A DNA stretch of 64,000 nt from Rhabdornis inornatus (GCA_013397075.1 VWZS01004810.1:784999-848998), one strand, 5' to 3'. Positions 24,749 through 37,272 are shown, counted from the first letter of the stretch. The notes: generated from the letters alone by a model not told the origin. Made by a program: numbers and translations.

Positions 24749-26617
24749 GGTCAGACAAATGCTTCTATTGATATAGCTGTAATAAAAAGAGCTTTACTTT
24801 CCTTTCTGCTGATAGCAGTCAAAGGAGCTTTGCTTTTGATAAAATTAACCTTGGAGCCAGAAACAACAGAAGCTGCTCTGATTTCATCAGCCTTTCTATC
24901 TGAGGAGACATGAGCACTTACCAGCACTGAAAGGGGATGGAATAGGGCAAATTCCTCCCCTCAGCTCAGCTGAGTGGATCCCACCTCTAATGCTTTGTGC
25001 TCTGTTTCAGTGCCTTGTCCCACCGTGGAGACGGAGAGAGAAGCAGAAAAACATGGATACACCTTCACACCTTCACACAGACATGCTCAGACCTCATCCT
25101 GCATGGAGCAGGTTTGTTTTGCATGAGATCTGTAACAGTAAATTTGCTTGAAGTCATGTCCTAGTCACCCACAGGCAAAAGTGTTCACCTGGATCATGGT
25201 CCAGATGGATATTTCCTCATCATTCCTGGCTGGAATGGTAGTGAAAGGATGATAGCCTTGTCTGTCCCATCACCCTCACTGGGAGGAGTGACATTGAGAG
25301 GATGAGAACAGCCTTGTCTGTCCAATCCTCCTCAGCACTTCTTCAAAGTCAGGGAGGAGCCTGTCTTCCAGGACTGAGAGTCTTGTTATCACAGACAGAT
25401 TTTATGGTCTAAGCTCTCCCCCAAACAACCATTTATCAAATGCTGCCTGGCTCTTAATTCCTTATTTAATGTGTTAGTAACCACTTCAAAAAAGTACCTG
25501 TGCCCCATAACGCCAAAGTACTTCATCATAAAAGGTAATGATTATGATTATGATTATGATCTGCATAAGCAAAGGCCATTGCCTGGTCTGTGCTGGCAGT
25601 GTAAAGAGATTTCCTTCCCTTCTCCCTCCACTCTGAAATGTTCTCCTGTGCCCCCACAGCTGTTAACACCACTCAGAGCAGGTGCCACATGTGGCTGACA
25701 CGACTCAGAGTCACAGCTGTTATTCAAGGGTGGAAATAAAACCTATTAATTCTTTTGGAGGCTGCTTCCCTGCAAGGCCTGGGCTCTGTGGTTGTGTAGT
25801 GATGTGGAATTGGGAGTGAAAACAGGAGGATAAAAGAGAATACTGTGGCCCATGTCTGTGTTTGTAGGGAGTGATGCCCATCAAGGGATAGAGGGGTTGA
25901 GCTGTGATATCCAGCCAGTTTTGGGTTCTCATCTTTGGAAGTTCTAGTGGAAGAAGGCTTCAGCTCAAGCAGAGCCATCAGCAGGCAGGAAGGATCCCCA
26001 CATCACATCAGCCTTGACAGAAAATCCCCACCAAGCCTTTGTTCTGCACAGACCTCTCCATCCCAGTGCAGCCAGGACAAAGTCCATCCATCCCAAGGAA
26101 CTGTCTTGTCATCACCCAGGACTCCACACTGCTTTGGAAAGGGTGGGCAAAATGACAGTCATCAGCCTGAAAATATTCTCCTTTTCCCTATTCCTTTCTC
26201 CTGAAGCAGGGGATAAAAGCAGTATTTTTATCCTCTGTGGAAAAGAGATGTGCAAAGCGCTGCTGGAGAAGGATTCCAAGTGGCTTCCAGAGGAAATCTC
26301 TGCCAATCTACCTCACTGTCGATTAGCACAGTGGTTTAAGCAGCTCAGGGTAATATTTCTCAGCAGATGGCTGTAAATGCTCATTGTCAATATGTACAAA
26401 TAAATATTTCAGGTGGAACAGACACAGAATGGTTCATGTCTCCTCTCAAATACACTGTGGGCTTTTCCCTTCTGTTTTCTTTCTTTTTTTAAAATACATT
26501 AGTATAATTCCAATAAAGCCCTGAAAAGAGGGACATGAGGATGTAAATGGGCGTAGCAATTCTGATTTTCCCCTGCTCTTCCGTCCTATCCATGTTTTGC
26601 TGCATGGCAGCATTGTC
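24749..26617. other. Unique DNA, no gene seen
   Basis: A short GATTAT hexamer repeat lies at 25538-25560. Open frames stay below about 120 codons with no recognisable domain. Confidence 0.5.
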
Positions 26618-26715
26618 CAGTGAGGAGAGCAGGAGTCAGATGAAATGGTTTCCACTCCTGCCCTTGCAATGTGACCTTAAGCAAGTTGCATTTACTCTTT
26701 GCCTCTTTCTTTCTT
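26618..26715 (+). mobile_element. MIR-like ancient SINE remnant
   Basis: GCAGGAGTCAGATG, then TTTCCACTCCTGCC and AATGTGACCTTAAGCAAGTT leading to CTCTTTGCCTC, follow the sense MIR core in order: GGAGTCAGACCTGGGTT, CCCGGCTCTGCC, TGTGTGACCTTGGGCAAGTC, then CTCTGTGCCTCAG. Four successive blocks in the right order with sensible spacing make this more than chance similarity, though it is heavily diverged. Confidence 0.55.
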
Positions 26716-28798
26716 CCCTCCTAGAGCTTCTTTCTTTGGGATTTTTTTTGTCTATTTTTTGTGAAAAGTACCATCCATATTGGATGCATTTGAAAAGAAA
26801 TCCATGTCCAGTGAGGATGTTGGAAGCTATTGCAAGAAAAATTAGAGTTTTTAAGCCCCTCATGGCCAATTGCCTCCTTACACCACTGAGCAGTGTGATT
26901 GTTCAGTTTGTCCTACTAACTCAGCAGGGGGAGTTGGAGATTCTCAAATTTCCTTCCATTTTTTTTCCTATTCATTTTCAAAGGTGAAAGCAAAAGCTGC
27001 TTTTTTTCCCTGTAAGAGTGAAAAAAATGTTAATATCTTATTTGGTCTTATTTTCCTACACAACTGAGGATTGAAATATGCAGCCACTTCACTGGTTTTA
27101 GAATCAAAGCTTTCCCTGCATTACGGAGTTGTGTGAGAGGGAATTGAAATTGCTACACGCCCATTCACCACCTAATTGATTTCTCTACCTGTAATGCAAT
27201 TTTTCCCCTTGTATCTTTTGGACAAAGAATTTACAGTGATATTGTCTTGCTATAAGCCCACACTGGCACTGTTGAGTCATTTATAGAGAAAAGTTGGTTG
27301 GAAAAATGACAGCAATAATTTCATGCTGGCTCTGGGTGGGGTTCCTGAGTGAGCAAAAGCCTGACTGTAGGTGTCTGGGCTCTTCAGCTCGCCAGTATTT
27401 GGAAAAATATGTGAAGTCCTCAAAAATCCCTTGGCAAACATTTTTTTTTTTTAACAGAAGAGATGTCATCACCAAGAAAACCATGATACATGGCAGCCTT
27501 CTTTGTAGGGTTACAGCACAGTATTTTAGGACTATCACTTGCACTTGAGATAACTTGTGTCTCCCTAAAAATATCAAGCTTGCAAAGAGATTTCCTGAGA
27601 AGCCACAACCCAGGTAACCCACGTTTTAACGTAAGATGTGCAAAATCAGAGGTGGAGGCAGGGGCACGTAGGGGAGTTTTGGGGAAGAGGCAGCAGGATG
27701 TGGGATAGGAGGGTTCAGGAAGGCAGCACAGCACTGTCTGGCCAAGCAGGCTGCAACAAATTACACATTTGTGTTGGGTGGTGGGATTAATAGGTAACCT
27801 ACAGTTCTGCTGGAAGAATATATTTAAAAGCTATGAGCTACTCTGGAAGAGGCTTTTGCTTATGGTTCTGAGTCTGGCAATGCTGTGTTATTCATTAATT
27901 CAAAACCCAACTTCTATTAATACTCAAAACACCTGTGCCTTTTCATATCCAAACAGCTTTGTAATGAGTTTGATAAGAAAATACCTGAGTCAGTGAAGAT
28001 TTATTGGTGAGGCTGCAGAATTGCCCCGCTTTGTCTAAACTACTTTTGAGCCCATTACGATTTTCACCCATATTTTAACAGCTTGCCTGAAATAAATATG
28101 GCCTCATTTCTACCCTGGCTGTTTTCTGTGCACAGCACTGGTCTTTGATGCATACACAAGATAGTAATTAATTTGCAGTTTCATTCACTAAGAGAGACGT
28201 GCAATGGGAACGTCTCTGGGTAGATGGCAATTGCTGCTTTACAGCACACCACAAGATTTCTAAATGGAGCACCATCTCCTTACACAAATTGTTTTCCTTA
28301 AAGATCAGAGCTGGCCCTGCTACCCCACTATCTCCTTCTCTGGAGTTTGCCTGGAAAATCTCCTGTGTGCTGGGAAGAGGAGGGTCTCTGGAACAACAAT
28401 CCATGTCTTACTGCGCTCAAAGCATTTGTAAACAACTCACAGTGTTTGCTCAGAGGGATTTTTTTTTTCCTGCTGTATTTCTGATGAATGCAATGAAATG
28501 TGTGGGAAATTAAGGTCTCCTAAGTACATTTTAATTTAGATGAAAAATTATACATTATTACACCATACTGGTGATTGTTCTGACATAATTGATTGGGAGG
28601 GCCATCCACAAAGAACAGCAGGAAAGCTTGACTTTGAGGAGAATGCAGAAACAGTTTTAACTATTTAGGAGTGTGATGGAAAGCAGTGTGACAGACTGGA
28701 AAACCTGGATTTCGGGTTCCATTTTGCCATTCTTTAGGGGAATCACCTCCTTTTCCCCTGCCTCTCTTTTTCCACAACAAAATGGCAAGACACAAAAT
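26716..28798. other. Unique DNA, no gene seen
   Basis: AT-rich sequence with several homopolymer runs. No repeat family or exon was recognised. Confidence 0.5.
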
Positions 28799-28836
28799 GG
28801 GGTTGGGGCCAGGGCTGGGGTCAAGGTGGGGGTGGG
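28799..28836 (+). other. G-rich run with strong G-quadruplex potential
   Basis: Six G-tracts (28799-28802, 28805-28808, 28812-28814, 28817-28820, 28828-28832 and 28834-28836) are separated by short loops. Of the G-rich runs in the window this has the most tracts. No promoter or gene is visible beside it. Confidence 0.6.
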
Positions 28837-31824
28837 ACGTGATGCTCCTGCCACAGATGAGAGACTTATATGTTGGGAAGGGGATTTTTACTTCAGTGAT
28901 GACATAGATTGGGGAAAATTCAGATCCCATGCAGTGCCACACCTACCAGACATGTAGAGAAAACAAAACAAATAACCTGTAAGTCTCTCAATTCACCATT
29001 CCTTAGGGAACTGGTATTGTTTTCCCAAAGATATTCCACACAATATGTGGCAAATAATTTTCCACCCTCCTCTAGGTTTTTGGGGTTTTCACAGATGTAA
29101 TTACAGTTATTTTCATCTATCTTGGAGAGGTCATCTTACGTTATAAAGACAGTGTGAGATGGGAGATGTTACATGAAATGTTATTATTACAATAAAGCAG
29201 CTGTGCTGCTGTTAATTCCCACTCACAATGTGAGGACAGACCTCGGTATATTGTTTCTTAGGTTTTTAACTGTGAAATACCAGTGAATGAGAAATAAGAG
29301 TGACTGAATCCCTGTCTGCAATACCCAGATTGCTGGGATTATGGATTGCAATGGGCATCCAGGAGGCAAAGTTCATCTTTAGAGTGACTGTGCATAGAAA
29401 ACTCAACTCAAAAGGCAAAAGAGAGCAGGGAAGGGGAGAAGAGAAGGGGGAAAAGTATGCTTTGGGTGAAACAGCAGGAACCAGGACTTCACCTGCCCTG
29501 GCTTTCCTCCTAACTCTCAATATGAGCATCTCCATCCTGCTTGGTTGTCCTGGCTCCCTGAGGTAGCAGCTGGGAGGAATATCCCATCACAAACACACTT
29601 CATGTGACCCTTTAGGGATGGGATGAGACAATCCTGGGATGAGATGATTTTCAGCTGCCCTGGCACATGCTTTGGTGCCTGGTGAGTTAGAGAGGTCTGC
29701 ACTGTGAGCATTCACCATGGGCAGAAGGCTCCAGGGATCTCTGTTACTCATAAATTTACCTGTTGAAAACAAAATTTTCCAGAAGCATATGGGGTTTTTC
29801 TCAGTAATTTGTGAGATTTTTCCAAGACTTTCTCACTTCTCAGTGAGAGTTAAAGCCCCAAAAGAATGAATCTCCATGGGATGGCTTGAGAGATCAAGAT
29901 ATTGTTGGGAATTGCAGAGTCAAAGGTAAAAGTTGAAAATAATGGGGATTTAAGGTAAAGAGTTGGCTTTGGGAAGAGTTTTGGGCAAGCCATTGAGATT
30001 ACTGAGAACTGCTTTCCCTGTGCTGCAGAAACACTCAGTGACTTATCTGCCTTCAGGAAAACCTGTTATCCAGAGGATGCTGTGAAATCAAAATGCTTCT
30101 CCTAAGTGTTTGTTAGCAGTGAGGGGAATATAGCTCACCTGGATTTGTGCAATCCCAGGCTACAGACAGCTTTGGTTTATTCAGACCCTTATGAAATTAT
30201 TGCCACAAATCTTTCCTGAACTGACTTAGAGAATGCATGGCTTTGCCTGAATGGATTTATGCTATCTCCAGAGAAGCAGCTGAAAGTTCACACCCTACAT
30301 GATCCTCGTGGGGAGGAAGAGCAGGCAGCTCTTGAAGAATGCATTCTGAAGCACTTTTGAAGAGGCAATTGCTGATTTCTGCCTGGCACAGGTTTCACCA
30401 CACACTCGATGGGGCTCAAAGCCCTTGAGTCTAAAGGCAGCGGTGGCAAAACCTGAGTAAAAATGTCCCATCTTGACACAAAGTGATGGGGTTTTCTGTG
30501 TGCTGTCAATAAAAACGGCCAGCAAAAAGGCTATGTGTGTCTTACGTCGTCAGAAGACTTCAGAGATCTTTATCTGATGCACAGGATGTGTGCTGCTTGC
30601 TTTTCCCTGGGCTAAATGTCATTCCCAGGAGAACAAGTGCTCTGCCTCACCTCTGCATTTCAGAGCTCAGTGTGTGTATAATAATTATTTCTACTCCAGG
30701 TTTTACTTCAAGTGTCCTCAGGCTCTCCTCATCAACATCCTCCCAAACCTTTTTACATACGAGCTCCTATGAGCTGCTTCTCTGTTCCCCCACCCCATTT
30801 TGATCTTCTTTTATGTTTTTAATATATATGTGTATAATAAAGCACTGATCCCAAACTGAACACTTTCTTCCAATTAAGGCCCTACCAGAGCACAGCTGAG
30901 TGGAATAATTGCCTCGCTTGTTTTACACAGAATACTCTATTAGTGGTTTGATCTGGGACTCAACACTCACCCAGAATATTTGGTCTTTTCTTTTTTTTTC
31001 TTTCTTTTTAGCCCTCAGCAGCACATGAAAAGACAGGTGTAGACTCTGCCAGACCAGCCCTGAAATTCCAACAAGCTGTTGGTAACGAGCAGCGCCGTTT
31101 CTCTGTTTCATCTTTTCCATTCCTCTCGTATTTGGAAAGATTTTGCATCTGCTTTTTTTTTTGTTACCTTGACATCTTTATACTCATGGAGGCTGTATTT
31201 TTTTTTTCCTTGAGCCTTCCACTTAGTTGCACCCTGTGTAATGCAGTGCACAGGATGAAAGCCGTTATCTGATTTGAGTTTAATGTTCAAAAGTCCTCAA
31301 GCTGGTTTATCTAAAGATCGTCCCTGTATAATTGTATACTTAGAATTCAGCTGCAGTGTAACAGGGCAAGAGCCCTGTGTTCTGTCTGGAATTACAGAAA
31401 AGATACTATTTATTTTTAAGCAAATAGTAATGGGAAAAAGGGGAGGAAATTGCCAACATAAAAAATGTATTCCACTGAGTTTCAGGAAAACCTACCTCTG
31501 GGTTTGCTGTATTCTGGAATTAGATTGGATTTAAAGGCAGTGAATAGGAGAAAAATCAGCTGTCTGGAGAGATGAGGATTAAAATTCAGAAGTAGGAGAA
31601 AGACTTTAGGCAGCTCTAATCAAGGAATCAACCCTTTTGGGCCGGGTCCTGTACAAAAATGTCATACAAAGTTTGTGATTCTGGGATTTGAATCCAGCTC
31701 CTGCATGTATTTCCCTTTAGATGCATTTTCATTGACTTTATTAATATAATGAAAGCAAATTACTTAAATGGGAAAATGAGTTACCTGATTGCAGATAATT
31801 TGAGTCAATCGGCTCCTGACGGGA
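28837..31824. other. Unique DNA, no gene seen
   Basis: A purine-rich segment at about 29400-29455 (GGGAAGGGGAGAAGAGAAGG) and poly-T runs at about 30985-31215 are present. Open frames stay around 100 codons or fewer. No gene or transposon was recognised. Confidence 0.5.
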
Positions 31825-32230
31825 TGTTGTGGTTTAACCCCAGCTCAGCCCTGCTCACCCAGAGCCCCGTGCTGGAGGGGGAGAGGGGAGAAGGGAGGAA
31901 TCTCACTTGTGGCTGAAATACAGACAGCCAGAACAAAAGCCATGTGGACACGGAAAGCAAAACCAGGAATTCACTCCCTGCTGGCCAGCAGGAAGGCTCA
32001 GCCATCCCCAGGACAGCAGGGTTGTCACCCAGAGCAGTGGGGTCAGCTGTGCACCCCCAGGCTGTGCCCTGCTGCAGGGAGGAGCAGAAAACACCTTGGC
32101 ACTCTCAGCACTGCTCAGCTCAAACACCCCTGTGTCATCAACCATGCTCCCAGCACAAATCCAAAACACAGCCCTGTACCAGCTTCTGTGGAAAAAAAAA
32201 TTAACTCTACCCCAGCCAAAGCCAGCACCA
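31825..32230 (-). mobile_element. Solo LTR of an avian endogenous retrovirus (ERVL-type)
   Basis: The + strand opens with TGTTGTGGTTTAACCCCAGC and closes with ATCCAAAACACAGCCCTGTA, CCAGCTTCTGTGG, then TTAACTCTACCCCAGCCAAA. I recognise these as the two ends of a widespread avian LTR whose sense strand starts with a 'TGG..TTTGGCTGGGATAGAGTTAA'-type sequence and ends GGGTTAAACCACAACA. The element is therefore on the minus strand. TG and CA termini are present, the middle is diverged, and there is no internal gag-pol sequence, as expected after LTR-LTR recombination. I could not see a clean target-site duplication at the ends given. The class assignment is from memory. Confidence 0.75.
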
Positions 32231-33335
32231 GAGCTGTCCCCGTGCTCCTTCAGGATCTGTTAATGTGATCTTCACATCTGAGACTGAATATATTGCTGTT
32301 ATGAAAAGTATTTACAGCCTCCAGCTCCAATGCACAGTGAAAACATGGCAGAAAAGTAAAACAAATAAATCATAAAGACAAAGAAAGAGGAGAAAGGAAG
32401 CTCGACTATGTCATTTTATTGGGGGAATAGGAACACAGGGAGATTAATGGTTTCATTTGAAGTTACAGCACAGTCTGTGACAGGATCAGGAGCAGAATCC
32501 AGGTCTTTTGTTGAAAATTGGATTTTTGATGAAAAACTTCATGCACTTTCTAAAATTAGGAAATTTTCACCTTGCCTCAGCCAGAAGCACCATCCAAGGG
32601 AACCTGGAGGCAGAGAGAAGAGGTCTCTGAACTCCCATCAGTTTCTGTCTGGACCCATTCTAGCTTTGAATTCAGTGGCTTGCTGAGAAAGCTGATGTTC
32701 AGCAGTCAAGGAAGGGTGCCAGGCCAGAAGGTACCTTACAGAAATTTTGTTAAAGATGTACTACATTAAACTGCTGTGAAATTTTATGTATTTTTACTAG
32801 AAAATATCAACCCTTGTTAAAATGATACTTAAAAACTTCTGAGATTTAGCATTCTCATTGATGCAGATCACTTCTCCTATAAAACTGTGAAACTCCCTTA
32901 ATTTCACACCTGTCAATACTAAACCACCATCTTGTGAAGATTTTACCCGAGAAAAAAAAAAAAGAAAAAGAAATTCAATAAAGCTTTTGCAGCATTTCTC
33001 AAGCAATCTTGAAATGTCCTGGGGTATGATTAAGGAAAAAAAAAAAACCTTCATGACATTTTGGTGGGAAATATATATTCAGCTCTGCTCACAGAATTCC
33101 AGAAAGGAAATTAATTCCACATAAAATGGCAGCCTCCTTAGACTAACTAATGAGAACAACTGTGTGCTGCAGAAGGACTGAAATAACAATCAGAGTTAGT
33201 GTGGGTTTAATAGGCTGTCCCTGCTTTCTGTTACAGAGAGAGGAAAAAGAAGAGGGGATGGAAGAGGCCACAGGAACCTCCTGTGTGGTTCATGGAGCTC
33301 TTCACCCCCCTGTGATGGCAGAAACAACAAACAGG
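32231..33335. other. Unique DNA between two mobile elements, no gene seen
   Basis: No exon recognised. A-rich runs occur near 32950 and 33035. Weak MIR-like words near 32480 (GGATCAGGAGCAGAATCCAG) are too short to call. Confidence 0.5.
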
Positions 33336-33850
33336 CACAGAATCACAGGGTCATCAAGTTCGGGAAAGATCCCCAAGTTCCTGAAGTCCAGCCTTTGACT
33401 GAGGACCCCAAGAGCCACTAAACCCAGAGCACTGAGTGCCACGTCCATTCTTTGGACACCTCCAGGCATGAGGACTCCACCACTTCCCTGAGCAGCCCTT
33501 TCCAGTGCTTAACTACACTTCCAGGGAAGAAAATCATCCCAATACCTATCCTGAACCTCCCCTGGCACAGCTTGAGGCTGTTTCCTCTTGTGCTGTCTCT
33601 TGTTCCCTGGGAGAAGAGACCAAAACCCTTCCCACCACAACACCTTGTCAGGGAGTGGAAGAGAGCAGTAAGGTATCCCATGGGATGTCTCTACTCCAGA
33701 CTAAACAACCCCAGTACCTTCAGCTGTTCCTCACAGGGTTTATGGCCCAGGTCTTCGTCAGATTTTTGTTCTGTTGCCCTTCTCAGGACATGCTCCAACC
33801 CTCCAATGTTCTTCTTGTTGTGAGGGTTGCTCCAATCCCTGACCTGGCAG
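33336..33850 (-). mobile_element. CR1 LINE 3' portion (older subfamily)
   Basis: The + strand reads CACAGAATCACAGGGTCATC, AAGTTCGGGAAAGATCC, GAGTGCCACGTCCATTCTTT, ACACCTCCAGGCATGAGGAC, TCCACCACTTCCCTGAGCAG, AACCTCCCCTGGCACAGCTT, then TCAGGACATGCTCCAACCCT. These are successive blocks of the reverse complement of an avian CR1 element covering the end of the reverse-transcriptase reading frame and the 3' UTR. About 500 bp is present in order and without large gaps, 5'-truncated. The reading frame is broken, and open frames through it (for example 33452-33823 on +) are antisense artefacts. Confidence 0.88.
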
Positions 33851-34075
33851 AGCAGCCTATAACCAAAGGGCATGAACTTGTAGGCAAGATGGGATCAGGG
33901 CTTAGGGTGTGATTATAAAACAATGATTAAAGGTGTGTGTTGGGCTGGGTCCCAGCCAGGAGTGCCAGCAGGGGATGCTGAGCTGCTCCCAGCCCAGCTG
34001 AGCTGGTACCCAGCACCAGGGAGCTGTGTGAGGACAATCTCCAGCAGAAATTCAGAGCAAGGCTTGAGCTCACCC
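33851..34075. other. Spacer between CR1 and LTR copy 2
   Basis: Moderately GC-rich sequence with AGCTG/CCAGCC words and no family I can name. It could be degraded repeat. Confidence 0.4.
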
Positions 34076-34541
34076 TGATGCTCTGGAGGGGCTCCCTAGA
34101 ACAGAGGCTAGACCGAGTTCAGAGAATAAAGTGGGGATTTATTAAAGGCCTTCAATAGATGCACCTTGGGCAGTCTAAACCTTCCCAGAGGCTACCCAAG
34201 ATGGACAATGGTCAGGAGTTTTTCAGGCAGATATAAGTTTGGTCTATTTGCACATCAGGGGTTAATCCTCCAATTACAGCTTCAGGTAATGAAGTCATAT
34301 TGTCCCATCTCACTCCACCCCCAATTCACTTTTGTTTATACTTTTCTAGGCTTGAGGCAGAAGGTGTCCTTGGATCACAGACCCAGAGGGATTTTTTTGT
34401 CTGACCAAAATGTGAAGAGAGTTAACTACACTTTATGTGGAGTTTAGAGCTATGCACTAATGCAGTAAAGGATATGAAAAATACAAAAACTAAAATCCTA
34501 AGGCTTGAACCCCTCTGAACGCTGAGACATCCCTGCCACCA
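34076..34541 (-). mobile_element. LTR-like retroelement copy 2 (solo-LTR-like)
   Basis: This is the second copy of the family at 3066-3587 and shares its blocks in the same order: CCTAGAACAGAGGCTAGA, GTGGGGATTTATTAAAG, GATGCACCTTGGGCAG, ATGGACAATGGTCA, TTAATCCTCCAA, TGACCAAAATGTGAAGA. The right end, CTCTGAACGCTGAGACATCC then CTGCCACCA, corresponds to the CTGAACAGTGATGCTGCCA end of the other copy. TG and CA termini and an AATAAA on the minus strand (TTTATT at 34138-34143) support an LTR. There is no telomere-like sequence here, so that feature belongs to the 3-kb locus and not to the family. The family name is unknown to me. Confidence 0.6.
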
Positions 34542-35479
34542 AACCCCACTAAACACACTCCATCTGCATTTCCCTGCCTTCCTGTTCATCTCTGCCACAG
34601 AAAACCCCTGCACACGGGCACCCAGTGCACAGCAGTGCCCACCCTGAGAGACTTGTTCTCAGACAATACTTGCTGTGTTGTTTTGCTGTTCTGTATTTTT
34701 TTTTTCTTTTCCCCTGCAGAAATCACTTGACTGCTGAAAAGCCACTGGAGTTTTTCCTCCACTTCCCCCTTGCAGCAGCAAGGGCACAGAGATGCTGATG
34801 GAAAATTGCTTTGGTACCTTGAACTGTAAATGATGCTGTTTTCATGATTCATCAAATCCGTCTGAAGCAGAGGTGGCGTGTCAGTAAGGCTAGGCAAAGT
34901 TTAGAACATAATAGGGCCCAAGAGGTGAGAGACTTGTCTTTCATTGCAGTGGTGCATCTTTGAAGTGACTGCTGGAAATAATTAGGTTCCTTGATTTCCA
35001 CTGCCATTTGGTGCTCTTCACACTAATCAGAGGAGCAGCACATTTGCATGAACTGGAGGGAATAAAAGTATTTTTTATTAGAATGAACCCATAACAAAGA
35101 AAAATCTCTTGGCTTTGGAATGCGTTCTCCCTGCAGTTCTACACCGTGCTTCATGTCTGGCCAAAAATGAGGTGAAAAATGTATATTTAATATTTATTAA
35201 AGAGCCTCAGATCTTTATAATCTTTAAAGTTTGGACCTGCTAAATATTCCAAACTCTTTTTATTTATTAATAAATGTTTCATTCTGTCTTTTCCAACACC
35301 TGAATGAAGCTCTCAGGTCATGCAGCTTGGGAGATGATTCACAGAGGGGAAATGGAATAAAATCTGATTTCTAATCACTTTGTAGAATTTTTTCAGGACT
35401 TTAGGGGTCCAGTGTTTAAAGAACGTAGTGGGAGTTGTGAAGTCTGACCTTTCCCATCCAAACTCAGCATTAATTTATA
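34542..35479. other. Unique DNA, no gene seen
   Basis: A pyrimidine run ending CCCCTGCAG near 34720 looks like a splice acceptor but has no supporting exon. An AT-rich block follows at about 35180-35280. Confidence 0.5.
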
Positions 35480-35600
35480 GTTCTTTTATGATCCTGAGCA
35501 CATCAGCTTCACCTCTCTGTATCTCATTTTATCTATATGTAAAATTAGGAGAGTAAAAATATGACCCTATTCTACAAAGGTGTAACAGGTCTTAATAAAT
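35480..35600 (+). mobile_element. MIR-like ancient SINE remnant
   Basis: ATGATCCTGAGCACATCAGC, TTCACCTCTCTGTATCTCAT, TTTATCTATATGTAAAATTA, GGAGAGTAAAAATATGACCC, then TCTACAAAGGTGTAACAGG follow the sense MIR core order: GTGACCTTGGGCAAGTCAC, TTAACCTCTCTGTGCCTCAG, TTTCC.CATCTGTAAAATGG, GGATAATAATA, CTACCTCACAGGGTTG. The match is continuous over about 110 bp, the best of the ancient remnants in the window. Confidence 0.6.
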
Positions 35601-37272
35601 TCCTGATATTAAACTGCTGTGAAGGCTTTGCTTTATGAAATACAGGCAGTGTTTTCAAAAGAGCTCAGCTCCTATTTAGACACCTGTGCAAGAACCTGGG
35701 GCACTGAGGATGTTTTATGTCCTGAATCTTTGCAAATATGTGGTTATGAGAACCTCAGTGTTCTCTGTGGGACCCTGAGCTCTTAAAGCAACCCAGATTT
35801 TACTTAGATGCCGAAATTGAATGAAGGCTTTTTGCAAGAGGGCTCTGCTTCCCATCCAGGTCTCCTTCATCACACTTTGGTGCTGCTCTGAATATGGATT
35901 GAGGAAGAAAATGCTGATATCTGTGGGCACAGATATTTAATAATGAAAATCTAGGGCAGCTCCACTGGAATTCATGTTTTCCACAAATTTTTATTGAACT
36001 AATGGAGAAGGTATCTGCCTTCACCTGTTTCACAAGGTGGAGGAAACTCTTCCAATGATCTATAAGTGCATATTGCAGGATTGAGGAGGGAAAGCAGAGG
36101 GGTTGGAGCTCAGAGCTTTAGAAACACTCAAGAGTATGAAGAATACAAGATAAAAGTGTTATTTTTCAGGAGGCCCATGTACGAGGGTGCTTTAAACCAA
36201 GAAATACCACGTCAACATGTTGTGTGACCTATGACATACATGTCATAATACAAACACAAAAAGTGTGTGTTTGCCCTTGTGGAACCATGAGACATGTGAA
36301 CATAGAGTAGACTCAAAATAGAACCAAACATGGCACTGTCTGAACACGAGATTCATCTCCCCTTGCTTTACTGGTGTAAAAATTTGCTGTTTCACCTCGC
36401 CCAGTTTCCTCAGCTTCCTCAATAGCCGAGGGAGGGGAGGCAGCTTCTCTGGGAGAGGTTTATAAAACAGGATGAGCAACACTTTAGAGATGTCTATCCA
36501 TCTTTATGTTAATAATAAAACGAGCCTGGAAGCTACCTTTAGCAATTCACATAAATTCAGATTACTGAGGTGAAACACGTTGCATGTTAACTGTAGCAAT
36601 TGTCATCCTGAGGACAGGCAGAATTACAGCAGCTGCTGTCACCAAATCCGTGTGCTACAACTTGCTGAGTGGCTGAGTTTTAAGTTCATTTAAACCTTAT
36701 TCGGTGATGCTTCTTAAAAAAAAATTAAAAAATTAAAAGCCCTTTTTGTGTCCACAGTTAATTTCTTATCAGGTTTCCAGGTAATTATCTCGTCTCCAGA
36801 CCAATTAAGTGCAGTGACGGCTGGAGGGGAGCCTGTTTGGCTGCCTGAAATCACCTATATGTGACTTAAGATATCTCCTAGCAAATTCAGCTCTATCCAC
36901 AGCTGACCCAAAGATAATGCATCACTCACAGCTCCAACTCTCCTGGTGCTGATGGATTTCAGAAAGAATAAGTTCAGCCTAGACTGGGGTCATTTTTCAC
37001 TGTTTCACCGTGGGAATTCAGAGAATTTTTCCTTCCTTCACCCTTGTTTTTGAGAAAGGGAATCTCTGTGCAGAGGCTGTTGCTTTCTCTTGTAATGAAG
37101 ATGTGCTGGAGTATGAATTTCTGTGCTCTTCTGGCTGCTCTTCAAAACTTGTCAATTCTTCATAGGAGCGACACAGCCCCTCCCAAATCCTCTAAAACAC
37201 AAGTGAGCCTTGCCCCAAGAGCCACATTGGAAGAACTGCTAATTCACTTTGGAAATCTATCCAGAGTAATAG
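35601..37272. other. Unique DNA; conserved-looking block at about 36535-36840
   Basis: No gene seen. The block near 36535-36840 is repeat-free apart from one A-rich stretch and has many short AT-cored words plus isolated CpGs (CACGTTGC, TTCGGTGATG, CTCGTCTCC, GACGGCTGG). It might be conserved non-coding DNA, but I cannot test this. Confidence 0.35.

Noticed and set aside
33452..33912. Open frames of 123 and 135 codons on +
   Set aside because: Both read antisense through the CR1 at 33336-33850.
34685..34830. Possible exon after the polypyrimidine-CAG at about 34720
   Set aside because: Only a short frame is open, with no donor in a sensible place and no similarity I recognise.
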